The notes beneath the pieces were generated by a model. That model saw only the letters and a list, made by a program, of their open reading frames with translations. It made no database searches and was not told the DNA's origin. Positions 28,517-35,937 of a stretch of 64,000 bases of DNA are shown here, piece after piece (position 1 is the stretch's first letter; the number at the start of each line of letters is the position of its first letter). The stretch is from positions 62,001 through 126,000 of the forward strand of contig CAMAWD010000004.1 of assembly GCA_945861785.1 (NCBI GenBank). Direction: 5' to 3'. The position numbers and the translations under genes are program-made. The DNA comes from Rhodoferax sp. OV413. GTDB lineage: Bacteria; Pseudomonadota; Gammaproteobacteria; Burkholderiales; Burkholderiaceae_C.

Positions 28517-28773
28517 GTGCATCCACGGAGCAATTGCTGGCCGACCTGAAGCAGTTTTTGCGCACCATCCAGAAACCCAACCGGCCGGTCGAGAGTGTGG
28601 GTGTTGACGAACGCTTGGTCGCCTCCGGGCTGGTCGACTCCCTGGCCATCATGCAGATCGTGGTGTACCTGGAAGAGCAGTACGGGGTCGACTTTGCTGC
28701 CAGCGGCTTCGATCCGGACCGGCTTGCAACGATGGGCAGCATCGTTGAATTGATCGAGGAAGCGCGGTCCTGA
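28513..28773 (+). CDS. Acyl/peptidyl carrier protein
   Basis: 86-residue carrier protein with the phosphopantetheine site in GLVDSLAIMQ (Ser43), preceded by VGVDERLVASG and followed by IVVYLEEQYGVDFAASG, which matches ACP helix II and III. The ATG at 28513 overlaps the ligase TGA. It is presumably loaded by the ligase and delivers its cargo to the MBOAT-like protein, like DltC in gram-positive D-alanylation. Length and charge are close to DltC as well as to standard AcpP; the genome's fatty-acid AcpP would be elsewhere. Confidence 0.88.
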   Translation: MSASTEQLLADLKQFLRTIQKPNRPVESVGVDERLVASGLVDSLAIMQIVVYLEEQYGVDFAASGFDPDRLATMGSIVELIEEARS

Positions 28774-28811
28774 GTGCTGTGGTCGCACCGCCGGGTTCAC
28801 CGCCGGCGACC

Positions 28812-29219
28812 TCACCCATTGCCCCACAGCTTGAAGGGAACGTACGGTGCAGCATTGGTGAAGTCCTTGTCCACCGACAACAGGGTAAGCCCGTAGCGTC
28901 CGCAAAGCTGAATGAGCAATGCGTCTATGGTGCCGACTTGCACCCCGTTCCTGCGACACAGGTTTCTGACTTCAGCAGCACCAATGTGATCCAGCCTGTC
29001 AGGCTGGATCAGCGGCAAAGCACCGAAACGCCCGATGATTGCCTCCCTGGCTTGCGGACCATTGAAACCTTGCAGAAGCTCCTGCAAGACCAAGCCGGTC
29101 GTGACGACTGAATCGGCGCCATCGAGCGCCTCACGCAGCGCGATGACCTGTCTGGATTCGCTGGGGCCGTCCCGCCTGAGGGCAAGGGACCATACGCTGG
29201 TGTCGACGAGTAAAGTCAC
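28812..29219 (-). CDS. vapC: VapC-type toxin, PIN-domain ribonuclease
   Basis: 135-residue PIN-domain protein. The four acidic residues expected for magnesium binding are visible: LLVDTSVWSLAL, VLQELLQGF, VGTIDALLIQ and LSVDKDF. The start is GTG 29219, overlapping the antitoxin TGA as GTGA, the usual translational coupling. VapC toxins cut initiator tRNA or other RNA; the target here is unknown. It lies convergent to the carrier-protein gene, 38 bp apart. Confidence 0.92.
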   Translation of the reverse strand: MTLLVDTSVWSLALRRDGPSESRQVIALREALDGADSVVTTGLVLQELLQGFNGPQAREAIIGRFGALPLIQPDRLDHIGAAEVRNLCRRNGVQVGTIDALLIQLCGRYGLTLLSVDKDFTNAAPYVPFKLWGNG

Positions 29220-29416
29220 CACCGTGAACGTTCCGCCTTGTAGTCGTAGGCGGCGTCCCACTCGAGCTTTCCGAACAGCTCCGAAACGCGCCTCTGCTCG
29301 CGCCTGGCGATGAACTCCCTCAGGGCAAGCGTTACGGCCGCCTTCTTCGTAGGCTCCCCACTGGCTGCGACGACGCGGTCAAGTAGATCAGGATCCAGAG
29401 CGAGATTGGTGGCCAT
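29216..29416 (-). CDS. vapB: VapB-type antitoxin
   Basis: 66-residue antitoxin beginning MATNLALDPDLLDRVVAASG, with a ribbon-helix-helix-like N-terminus and the Lys-rich segment KKAAVTLALREFIARREQ typical of PSK/VapB-type antitoxins that pair with PIN toxins. ATG 29416 has AAGGAG eight bases upstream. The C-terminal part (LEWDAAYDYKAERSRW) would bind and block the toxin. A palindrome overlapping its promoter (29430-29447) suggests autorepression. Confidence 0.9.
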   Translation of the reverse strand: MATNLALDPDLLDRVVAASGEPTKKAAVTLALREFIARREQRRVSELFGKLEWDAAYDYKAERSRW

Positions 29417-29429
29417 ATGTAGCACTCCT

Positions 29430-29466
29430 TGTGTAAGAGTCTACACATTGCGGCGTCTGAGTGCAA
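29430..29466 (-). promoter_or_regulatory. vapBC promoter with overlapping operator
   Basis: On the minus strand a -35 box TTGCAC (29466-29461) and a -10 box TAGACT (29443-29438) are spaced by 17 bp. A perfect inverted repeat TGTGTA-6 nt-TACACA (29430-29447) covers the -10 box. Between the operator and ATG 29416 lies the AAGGAG site. A VapB-bound repeat at this place would block transcription directly. Confidence 0.6.
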
Positions 29467-29721
29467 ACTGCTGCACCTTGACTTCGCCACCTGACGTCAG
29501 AGCTCAGCCCACGCCGAAGGTGGTCGTACGGGGTGAGTTGGCAAGTTGAATTTGCCAGCATTCCTTCCAGTGTCCATGGTGTGCGCGTGACCTGCGGCGT
29601 GGTCAGGGCAGACCAAACTGCCCGGAGATATTTTCTGTGTTGGTGACTGGTGGGGATTTGGGGTTCGTCCAACCGCCGGTTCAAATCGCGGCAAGCGCGA
29701 CCTAAGCATTTTCGTTGGGCG
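29467..29721. other. Non-coding stretch, nothing recognised
   Basis: About 255 bp between the vapB promoter and the BrnA-like remnant. I see only short overlapping ORFs with no recognisable protein and no clear promoter or RNA structure. The short motif GGTTCAAATC near 29681 looks like a tRNA T-loop, but no cloverleaf can be built. Confidence 0.4.
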
Positions 29722-29949
29722 TCACTGGGGCACGGCCCGCGCGAGCTTTTCAGCTATGCGAGTTTGCCATCCCGGACCAGTAGCTCGCCACTTCAGGATC
29801 ACATCCTCTGGCAGCCGGATAGAAATCAGCTTCTTCGGATTCTTTGATCGTGGCCGGCCACCCTTGTTGACCTTGCCGCCGAAGTGCTTGCAATGACGCC
29901 CAACGCTGCCGGGCAGCGGTTGCCGCAGGCATTCCGATGGACCGGCTTG
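29722..29949 (-). pseudogene. BrnA-like antitoxin remnant
   Basis: The minus-strand frame open from a TAA at 29952-29950 to TGA at 29724-29722 ends in SIRLPEDVILKW, RATGPGWQTRI and AEKLARAVPQ. This matches the C-terminal half of BrnA-type antitoxins (SIRL-x-x-DVL..., GWQTRIN). The N-terminal side has no ATG, GTG or TTG in frame and no antitoxin-like N-terminus, and the partner BrnT toxin is not seen nearby. It therefore looks like a decayed fragment. An intact alternative would need an unusual start codon. Confidence 0.5.
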
Positions 29950-29987
29950 TTAAAGCTGTGCAACGAGAGCAGAGCGCTGGAGTTCCA

Positions 29988-30206
29988 ATGAACAGCGAGG
30001 CTGGCTTCCCCACCCCTCTTGACGAGTACAAACTGCGGGTGGCTCGCAAGGTGGAGGAAATGCGCCGGCATGATGGGATCATTCGGATGGGCAGGTTATT
30101 TCGAGATCAGCATGCTCAGGTGGGCAGAAAGCGCCAGCATTTGCTGCTCATGTTCCGCGGCTGGCACTCGGCCCGGGTTGGAGATGTTTGCGCGGATGGT
30201 CTCTAA
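29988..30206 (+). CDS. Hypothetical ORF, 72 aa
   Basis: Starts ATG 29988 with GGAG about five bases upstream; N-terminal half reads MNSEAGFPTPLDEYKLRVARK and VEEMRRHDGII, charged and helical. A short upstream frame on the same strand ends in TGA that overlaps this ATG (ATGA). No family is recognised. The second half (GRKRQHLLLMF) loses this character and overlaps the minus-strand ORF at 30096-30374, so at most one of them is real. It may be a fragment of a mobile-element gene. Confidence 0.25.
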   Translation: MNSEAGFPTPLDEYKLRVARKVEEMRRHDGIIRMGRLFRDQHAQVGRKRQHLLLMFRGWHSARVGDVCADGL

Positions 30207-30374
30207 GACGGCATTCGCCGCCTGTAGTTTTGCGAGACTCGCCTTCCCTTCAATTTGACCGCCTATCCTGGCCAAAGTCGGCTCCTGTTGAAATCGATCC
30301 CGTCCAGCCCGTAGCGTCTGAGCGGCAGCCCAGTGCCCATCCAACCACTTGCGTTGCAAGCGACCGTGGCACAC
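30096..30374 (-). CDS. Hypothetical ORF, up to 92 aa
   Basis: Minus-strand frame with a protein-like C-terminal part (ARIGGQIEGKASLAKLQAAN, AVLETIRANISNPG, HEQQMLALSAHLSMLI), with good helical character and few Cys or Arg runs. The first 28 residues from ATG 30374 are less convincing, so the real start may be internal. No family is recognised. It could be a truncated accessory gene; the structured palindrome lies just upstream of its start. Confidence 0.35.
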   Translation of the reverse strand: MCHGRLQRKWLDGHWAAAQTLRAGRDRFQQEPTLARIGGQIEGKASLAKLQAANAVLETIRANISNPGRVPAAEHEQQMLALSAHLSMLISK

Positions 30375-30415
30375 CCAGCGCTATTGGCAGTTTTCAGCCG
30401 GTAACCACTTCGCTT

Positions 30416-30526
30416 GCAGGATCAGGCCGGTGGGCACTCGGCGCAGCGGCATCAAGGAGGAGTTATCGGCCCCAGGCCGACACGGGGGACAGCCGCGGAG
30501 CCGAGTGCCCGCCGGTCTGATCCCGC
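30416..30526. repeat. Long imperfect palindrome (about 110 nt) with nested hairpin
   Basis: The arm GGATCAGGCCGGTGGGCACT and its next four bases CGGC (30419-30442) pair with 30500-30523 in 22 of 24 positions; both mismatches are G-T, so RNA from either strand would form an unbroken helix with wobbles. After a 3-nt internal loop, GCGGC (30446-30450) pairs with GCCGC (30492-30496). Inside, TCGGCC (30466-30471) pairs with GGCCGA (30475-30480). The element is in a gene-poor accessory patch. It could be a miniature mobile element, a cruciform or a structured RNA; no coding gene is associated and no terminator T run follows. Confidence 0.7.
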
Positions 30527-30645
30527 CTACCCATCTGCATGTGATTGGTCCCGCGTGCCCAGACGACGCGAATCAGGAAACCCGTCGCATTACTCCTGCG
30601 CACCTGAATCAATTGCCAGCAAACCCAAGGCGCGAGATTGCGGCC

Positions 30646-31545
30646 CTAACTCAGCACCACGCTGCTCAGCCGGCGCCGGTAGGTCGCCACCACCGGGTCG
30701 ACCGGCGGGACCTGGCCATCGGCGACCTTGACCTTGGGCGGCTCGATGATCTCCAGGATGGCGATGTAGGTCTTGCGGGCCAGGTCTTCGTTCCAGGTCT
30801 TGTCGCGCATCAGGATGTCCAGCAGTTCGTCCATCGCGCCGGTCCAGGCCTGGCCGGTCATCAGGATCTGCGCCCGTTGGAATCGCGCTTCGAAATCGCG
30901 CTTGTTGGCGGTGATGCGGGCATCGAGGGCGGCTATTGCCGCACCAGGGGTGGCAGCAAAATCGATCGCCGCCAGCCAGCGCTGGACCGCGTCGAGGCGG
31001 CGCACCTGAGGCGCCTTGGCAGCGGCAGGTGCAAACGCGGCGCGTGCCTCGGCGACTTCGCCCATCTGCAGCAGCAGCTTGATGTAGTCGAAGCGCGCGT
31101 TGTCATCGTCCGGACTCTTGAGCATGGCCTGTTGCAGCGCCTCGTGGATTGCGGCGGGGTCGTCCTCGGCGGGTGCATCGGACACTTCCACGCCGGTGAC
31201 CTCGGCCTCCATCACATCTGCGGGCGGCAGGTGCTTGTCGAGAAAGGCCTTGATCTGCCCTTCTGGCAGTGCGCCCATGAAACCATCCACCGGCCGGCCG
31301 GCCACCATCAGCACGCAGGTGGGGATGCTCTTGATGCCGAAGGCCTGGCTCAGTTCCTGCTCCTGGTCGGAGTCGATCTTGACCAGCTTGAAGCGCCCGC
31401 CATACGCGAGCTCGACCCTTTCCAGCAGCGGGCCGATTACCTTGCACGGGCCGCACCATGGTGCCCAGAAGTCGACCAGCACCGGGATGGTGGCGGAGGC
31501 CTCGATCACCTCGGTGTCAAAGTTGTCTGCGGTTACGTTGATCAT
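30646..31545 (-). CDS. ybbN: Thioredoxin-fold co-chaperone CnoX (YbbN)
   Basis: 299-residue protein with an N-terminal thioredoxin domain carrying WCGPC (residues 30-34, so redox active) and a C-terminal TPR-like half (FDYIKLLLQMGEVAEARAAF, DFEARFQRAQILMTGQAWTGAMDELLDILMRD without breaks). This is the CnoX layout: a holdase that protects proteins from hypochlorous-type oxidation and hands them to DnaK or GroEL. E. coli CnoX has SXXC in place of CXXC; betaproteobacterial members keep CXXC. It is divergent from purE, 47 bp apart. Confidence 0.9.
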   Translation of the reverse strand: MINVTADNFDTEVIEASATIPVLVDFWAPWCGPCKVIGPLLERVELAYGGRFKLVKIDSDQEQELSQAFGIKSIPTCVLMVAGRPVDGFMGALPEGQIKAFLDKHLPPADVMEAEVTGVEVSDAPAEDDPAAIHEALQQAMLKSPDDDNARFDYIKLLLQMGEVAEARAAFAPAAAKAPQVRRLDAVQRWLAAIDFAATPGAAIAALDARITANKRDFEARFQRAQILMTGQAWTGAMDELLDILMRDKTWNEDLARKTYIAILEIIEPPKVKVADGQVPPVDPVVATYRRRLSSVVLS

Positions 31546-31592
31546 TGTGTGGTTCTCGGAGTTTGGGGGCGACTGACTAGAATCCAGCCACC

Positions 31593-32099
31593 ATGAACAT
31601 TCAAATCGGCGTCGTCATGGGCTCCAGTTCCGACTGGGAGACCATGCAACACGCAGTCGAGATTCTCCAACAGTTTGGCGTCAGCCATGAAACCCGCGTG
31701 GTTTCGGCGCACCGCATGCCGGACGACATGTTTGCCTATGCCCAAAGCGCGCGATCCCGCGGTGTGCGCGCGATCATCGCCGGCGCTGGCGGGGCAGCGC
31801 ATCTGCCGGGCATGCTGGCCGCCAAGACCCCCGTGCCGGTGCTCGGTGTGCCAGTGCCCAGCCGGCACCTTTCAGGAGTGGATTCGCTGCACAGCATCGT
31901 GCAGATGCCCAAGGGTATTCCGGTAGCCACCTTTGCCATCGGCGCGGCCGGCGCAGCCAATGCGGCGCTGTTTGCGGTGGCGCTGCTGGCCCATGGCGAT
32001 GCTGCCCTGGCTGCGCAGCTCGATGATTTTCGTGCCCGCCAGACCGAAGCGGCGCGCTCCATGGTGGTGCCGCCACCGGTTGCGGGCGCAGTCGGATGA
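31593..32099 (+). CDS. purE: 5-(carboxyamino)imidazole ribonucleotide mutase
   Basis: Class I PurE that converts N5-CAIR to CAIR in purine synthesis. The 168-residue product has [24 protein letters not shown] and [19 protein letters not shown], the canonical substrate-binding loop, and [20 protein letters not shown]. The length is typical. Its TGA overlaps the purK ATG in GGATGAG, so the two are coupled. It restores the purine run begun at purC, which lies 6 kb upstream here. Confidence 0.96.
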   Translation: MNIQIGVVMGSSSDWETMQHAVEILQQFGVSHETRVVSAHRMPDDMFAYAQSARSRGVRAIIAGAGGAAHLPGMLAAKTPVPVLGVPVPSRHLSGVDSLHSIVQMPKGIPVATFAIGAAGAANAALFAVALLAHGDAALAAQLDDFRARQTEAARSMVVPPPVAGAVG

Positions 32100-33277
32100 G
32101 CGCCCAGACCATTCTCCCCGGCACCACTGCCACCGGCCAGCAGACCACGCTGGGCGTGATGGGCGGGGGCCAATTGGGCCGCATGTTCGTGCAGGCGGCC
32201 CAGGCCATGGGTTACTTCACCGCGGTGCTCGACCCCGACCCGGCCAGTCCCGCAGGCCTGGTGAGCCACTACCACGTGCAGGCCGATTACCTGGATGAAC
32301 AGGGCCTGGCGCAGATGATGCAGCGCTGCGCCGCCATCACCACCGAGTTCGAGAACGTGCCCTCCGGCGCGATGTTGACACTCGGCGCGCACCGGCCGGT
32401 TGCGCCGGCGGCCTCTGCACTGCGCATTGCACAGGACCGCATCAAGGAAAAGGCGCATTTTGCGTCCTGCGGCGTGCCTTGCGCGCCCTACGCGGCACTC
32501 ACCGATGAAAGTCAGCTGGCCAGTGTGCCGGACGACCTTTTTCCCGGCATCCTGAAGACGGCACGCCTTGGCTACGATGGCAAGGGGCAGGTACGCGTGG
32601 CGGAGCGCGCCGCCCTGCAGGCTGCCTGGGCACAGCTCAAGGGTGTGCCTTGCGTGCTGGAAAAACAATTGCCCCTGGCGGCCGAGTGCTCCGCCATCGT
32701 GGCGCGCGGATGGGACGGCGCGATGGTCGATTTCCCGGTGCAGCGCAATGTGCACCGCGCAGGCATCCTGGCCACGACCGAGGTGTTCGAGGGCAACCTG
32801 CCGCCTGCGCTGGCGACCCAGGCGCTGGATGCGGCCCGCGCCATCGCCCTTGGCCTGGAGTATGTGGGTGTGTTGTGCGTCGAGTTCTTCGTGGTGCAGG
32901 GATCAAGCACCTTGCTGGTGAACGAGATTGCACCGCGCCCGCACAACAGCGGCCACTACACCATCGACGCCTGCGACCAGTCGCAGTTCGATCTTCAGGT
33001 GCGCACGCTGGCTGGCCTGCCACTGGTGCAGCCGCGCCAGCACAGCCCGGCCATCATGCTCAACCTGCTGGGCGACCTGTGGCTGCAGCGTGCGCCGGCC
33101 GCGCCCGACTGGGCAGCGGTGCTGGCACTGCCCGGTGTGCACCTGCACCTTTACGGCAAGTTGTCGGCGCGCGCGGGCCGCAAGATGGGGCACCTGACCA
33201 TCACTGGCGCCACCGCCCTGCAGGTGCAAACGACAGCGACGCAGGTGGCTGCTGTGCTGGGTTTGCCCGCGCCCTGA
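32096..33277 (+). CDS. purK: 5-(carboxyamino)imidazole ribonucleotide synthase
   Basis: ATP-grasp enzyme making N5-CAIR from AIR, ATP and bicarbonate. The 393-residue product has the N-terminal [20 protein letters not shown], the ATP-grasp loop [31 protein letters not shown], and the C-terminal [18 protein letters not shown] with [17 protein letters not shown] 32096 overlaps the purE stop. PurE and PurK act in sequence on the unstable intermediate N5-CAIR. Confidence 0.96.
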   Translation: MSAQTILPGTTATGQQTTLGVMGGGQLGRMFVQAAQAMGYFTAVLDPDPASPAGLVSHYHVQADYLDEQGLAQMMQRCAAITTEFENVPSGAMLTLGAHRPVAPAASALRIAQDRIKEKAHFASCGVPCAPYAALTDESQLASVPDDLFPGILKTARLGYDGKGQVRVAERAALQAAWAQLKGVPCVLEKQLPLAAECSAIVARGWDGAMVDFPVQRNVHRAGILATTEVFEGNLPPALATQALDAARAIALGLEYVGVLCVEFFVVQGSSTLLVNEIAPRPHNSGHYTIDACDQSQFDLQVRTLAGLPLVQPRQHSPAIMLNLLGDLWLQRAPAAPDWAAVLALPGVHLHLYGKLSARAGRKMGHLTITGATALQVQTTATQVAAVLGLPAP

Positions 33278-33284
33278 CCCCGCC

Positions 33285-34313
33285 ATGGTGCTTGACGGCC
33301 TGTCCGAGGCCTCGGTCCGGGATTGTGCGTTGGCCCTCAAGGCGGGTGAACTGGTCGCGTTCCCGACCGAAACCGTGTACGGGCTGGGCGCCGATGCCGG
33401 CAACGATGCTGCGGTGGCCAAGATCTTTGCCGCCAAGGGGCGCCCGAGCAACCATCCGCTGATCGTGCATGTCGACGACGACCGGCAGGGTGTTCCAGGG
33501 CTGGAGCATTTTGCGGCCGATGTGCCCGACTACGCCCGTTCCCTGGTGCTGCATTTCTGGCCGGGTCCGCTGACCCTGATTCTGCCCCGCGGTCCGGCGG
33601 TGGGAGCGGCTGCAGCTGGCGGCCAGGATTCGATTGGCCTGCGCTGCCCGGCGCACCCGGTGGCGCAGGCCCTGCTGCATGCCTGCCGGGCGCTGGGCGT
33701 GATGGGCCTGGCAGGGCCCAGCGCCAACCAGTTCGGTCGTGTGAGCCCCACCACGGCGGCCCATGTTGCGGGGGAGTTCGGTGCTTCGCTGCGGGTGCTC
33801 GATGGTGGAGCCTGCAAGATCGGCATCGAGTCCACCATCATCGACTGCACACGCGGTACACCGGTTCTGTTGCGTCCGGGCGCCATCACAGCTGCGCAGG
33901 TGCTGGCGGTCTGCGGCCGCGATGTGTTGACGCCGGAGCAGGCCGACAACAGTTTGGCCAAGTCGGCACCCCGCGCCTCGGGCACGCTGGAGGCGCACTA
34001 CGCGCCCAAGGCGCGCGTGCGGCTGATGGACGCCAAAGCCCTGCAGACCGCCCTCGACCTGCTGGGCGCGGACCTCGACAAACCCGCGCCAGTCATCGCC
34101 ACCTATGCGCGCGCGGTGTTGCGTTCGCCCTCGCCGGCGGTGTGGCGGCGGCGCATGCCGGACGACGCCGCCACGACGGCCCACCAATTGTTTGCCGTGC
34201 TGCGCGAGTTCGATGCACAAGGCGTCAAGCTGATCTGGGTCGAGACACCGCCTGCCGGGTCCGAGTGGGACGGCGTGCGTGACCGATTGCAGCGTGCGTC
34301 GGTCGCGCAATAA
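33285..34313 (+). CDS. sua5: L-threonylcarbamoyladenylate synthase (Sua5 type)
   Basis: First enzyme of the t6A tRNA modification: it makes threonylcarbamoyl-AMP from Thr, bicarbonate and ATP. The YrdC domain has FPTETVYGLGADA, the KGRPSNHPLIVHV loop and PSANQFGRVSPTTA. At 342 residues it is the long Sua5 form, with a C-terminal Sua5 domain after SGTLEAHYAPKA. It starts eight bases after purK. Another t6A gene, tsaB, lies 1.6 kb downstream, beyond dacB on the other strand. Confidence 0.93.
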   Translation: MVLDGLSEASVRDCALALKAGELVAFPTETVYGLGADAGNDAAVAKIFAAKGRPSNHPLIVHVDDDRQGVPGLEHFAADVPDYARSLVLHFWPGPLTLILPRGPAVGAAAAGGQDSIGLRCPAHPVAQALLHACRALGVMGLAGPSANQFGRVSPTTAAHVAGEFGASLRVLDGGACKIGIESTIIDCTRGTPVLLRPGAITAAQVLAVCGRDVLTPEQADNSLAKSAPRASGTLEAHYAPKARVRLMDAKALQTALDLLGADLDKPAPVIATYARAVLRSPSPAVWRRRMPDDAATTAHQLFAVLREFDAQGVKLIWVETPPAGSEWDGVRDRLQRASVAQ

Positions 34314-34425
34314 CCGGGCAGGCCCCAGAGCCCCGGTTTCAAGCGCGAAAGCGCAGCTTCATCCAAAGGATCGCCAGCGCCAGACCCGGCACCGTTGTCT
34401 CGCGCAGGGCCACCGGGATGGTGCT

Positions 34426-35880
34426 TCAGTTGTCCCGCACGGCCCAGTCCAGCAAGGCGTCCAGGGCCGGCCGGGCGGCATTCGCGTTCGCATGGTTGAT
34501 GACGCCCACCAGCACGTACCGTTTACCGCTGGACGCATGCACGTAACCGGCGAAGGCGGCCACGTCGCGCAGACTGCCGGTCTTGAGGTGCGCGTTGCCC
34601 GCCGCGCGGGAGCGGTTGCGGCGCATCGTGCCGTCCACGCCGGTGATCGGCAGCGACGACATCAGCTCCGGCATCTGGGGCGAGAGGTAGGCGGTCTGCA
34701 GCAGACGCGCCAGCGCCTGGGCGCTGATGCGTTCGTTGCGTGACAGGCCCGAGCCGTTGTCAAGCACCGGCAGTTCCGCGCCGCCGATGCGCTCCTGCCA
34801 CCAGCGCCGGATGGTTTCGCGTGCGCCTTCCGGCGTTCCCGCGTCGGCAGCCGGTTTGGCTGTGCCGTTGCGCGGTGGCAGGCCGAGGCTCAGGAAGACC
34901 TGCTGCGCCATGACGTTGTTGCTGTATTTGTTGATGTCGCGGATCACTTCCGCAAGCGTCGGCGACAGCAGTTCGAACACCGGGGCCGGCGGCCGGCCCG
35001 AGGGCGGAACTGCCAACCTGCCGTCGCGCACGACACCCCCGATCTTGCCGCCCATCTCCAGCCACATGCCTTCGATGGCGCGCACCGAATAACTGCGCGG
35101 GTCGGCATAAGCCACGGGCCACACCTTCTCCTGGCAGCTGGCGGGGTAGGCGCCGGCGAAACGGATGCGGGTCGGGTCCGAAAAGTCGGCGCGCAAGGTG
35201 GCGCGGTAATCGTTGCAATCACCAGCCGACAAGGGCACGCTGGTCTGCATGGCCACGCCGGCCAGCGGCGGGTCGAACTGCACCTGCGCGGTGCTGGTCG
35301 TGCGGTCCGGCACGAAGGTCATGACGACCGACTTGTAGTTGAGCAGCAGCGCGTCGGGGGCCACGTTGTAGGGGCGCAGCGGCTCGCCATCGAAACCACC
35401 CGGGTCCGCTTCGGCCAGCGCAAAGGCGCTGTGGTCCAGCACGATGTCGCCGCTGATGCTGCGCACTCCCAGCCCCTGGACCCGGCGCAAAAGCAGCCAG
35501 ACCCGCTCCAGCACCAGTTTGGGGTCGCCCAGGCCCTTGATCGTGAGGTTGCCGTACAGCGTGCCGTCGCGCACCGCGCCCTCGATGTACACCGGCGTGC
35601 TCCAGGTGTAGGCCGGGCCGAGCAGGTCGAGCGCTGCGTAGGTGGTGACCAGCTTCATCACCGAGGCCGGGTTCATGGCCACGCCGGCGCGGTGGGCCAA
35701 GCGTGGCGCCGATCTGCCTTCGGCATCAACCACCAGCATGCCCACGGCCTCGCGCGGAACCTTGGCGCGCTGCAGGGCCGCTTCGACTTCCGGCGGCAGG
35801 TTCTGCGCGATGGCAGGGGCGCCGCTGACGGCCAGCAACAGCAACAGCCGCAGCAGGAGCGTGGACGTGGAGACAAGCAT
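34426..35880 (-). CDS. dacB: D-alanyl-D-alanine carboxypeptidase/endopeptidase (PBP4)
   Basis: Periplasmic penicillin-binding protein that trims and cleaves peptidoglycan cross-links. The 484-residue product has a signal peptide (residues 3-25, ending GAPAIAQ) and the serine-enzyme motifs SVMK (in MNPASVMKLVTTYAAL), SNN (in INKYSNNVMAQ) and KTG (in HLKTGSLRDVAAFAGYV), with the large inserted domain of class C PBP4. ATG 35880 starts the signal peptide; an in-frame start at 35949 would lose it. It is divergent from tsaB, 57 bp apart. The 112 bp between dacB and sua5 holds only a short hydrophobic frame. Confidence 0.93.
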   Translation of the reverse strand: MLVSTSTLLLRLLLLLAVSGAPAIAQNLPPEVEAALQRAKVPREAVGMLVVDAEGRSAPRLAHRAGVAMNPASVMKLVTTYAALDLLGPAYTWSTPVYIEGAVRDGTLYGNLTIKGLGDPKLVLERVWLLLRRVQGLGVRSISGDIVLDHSAFALAEADPGGFDGEPLRPYNVAPDALLLNYKSVVMTFVPDRTTSTAQVQFDPPLAGVAMQTSVPLSAGDCNDYRATLRADFSDPTRIRFAGAYPASCQEKVWPVAYADPRSYSVRAIEGMWLEMGGKIGGVVRDGRLAVPPSGRPPAPVFELLSPTLAEVIRDINKYSNNVMAQQVFLSLGLPPRNGTAKPAADAGTPEGARETIRRWWQERIGGAELPVLDNGSGLSRNERISAQALARLLQTAYLSPQMPELMSSLPITGVDGTMRRNRSRAAGNAHLKTGSLRDVAAFAGYVHASSGKRYVLVGVINHANANAARPALDALLDWAVRDN

Positions 35881-35937
35881 GCAGCCGAGTCTAACGCGGG
35901 CCTTCTGGCGGGCCGCACCGCAGCCGATAATCGGCCA

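Noticed and set aside
26147..28522. 791-codon minus-strand open frame opposite the MBOAT-like and ligase genes
   Set aside because: Its translation is rich in Arg, His, Gly and Gln with no recognisable domain, as expected for an antisense frame of a GC-rich coding region; the plus-strand genes have clear motifs.
29640..29720. tRNA or tmRNA fragment suggested by GGTTCAAATC
   Set aside because: The flanks do not pair as a T-stem and no acceptor or anticodon arm can be built on either strand.
30416..30526. Integron attC site
   Set aside because: The arm ends do not show the inverse and core site consensus, and no integrase or gene cassette is near.
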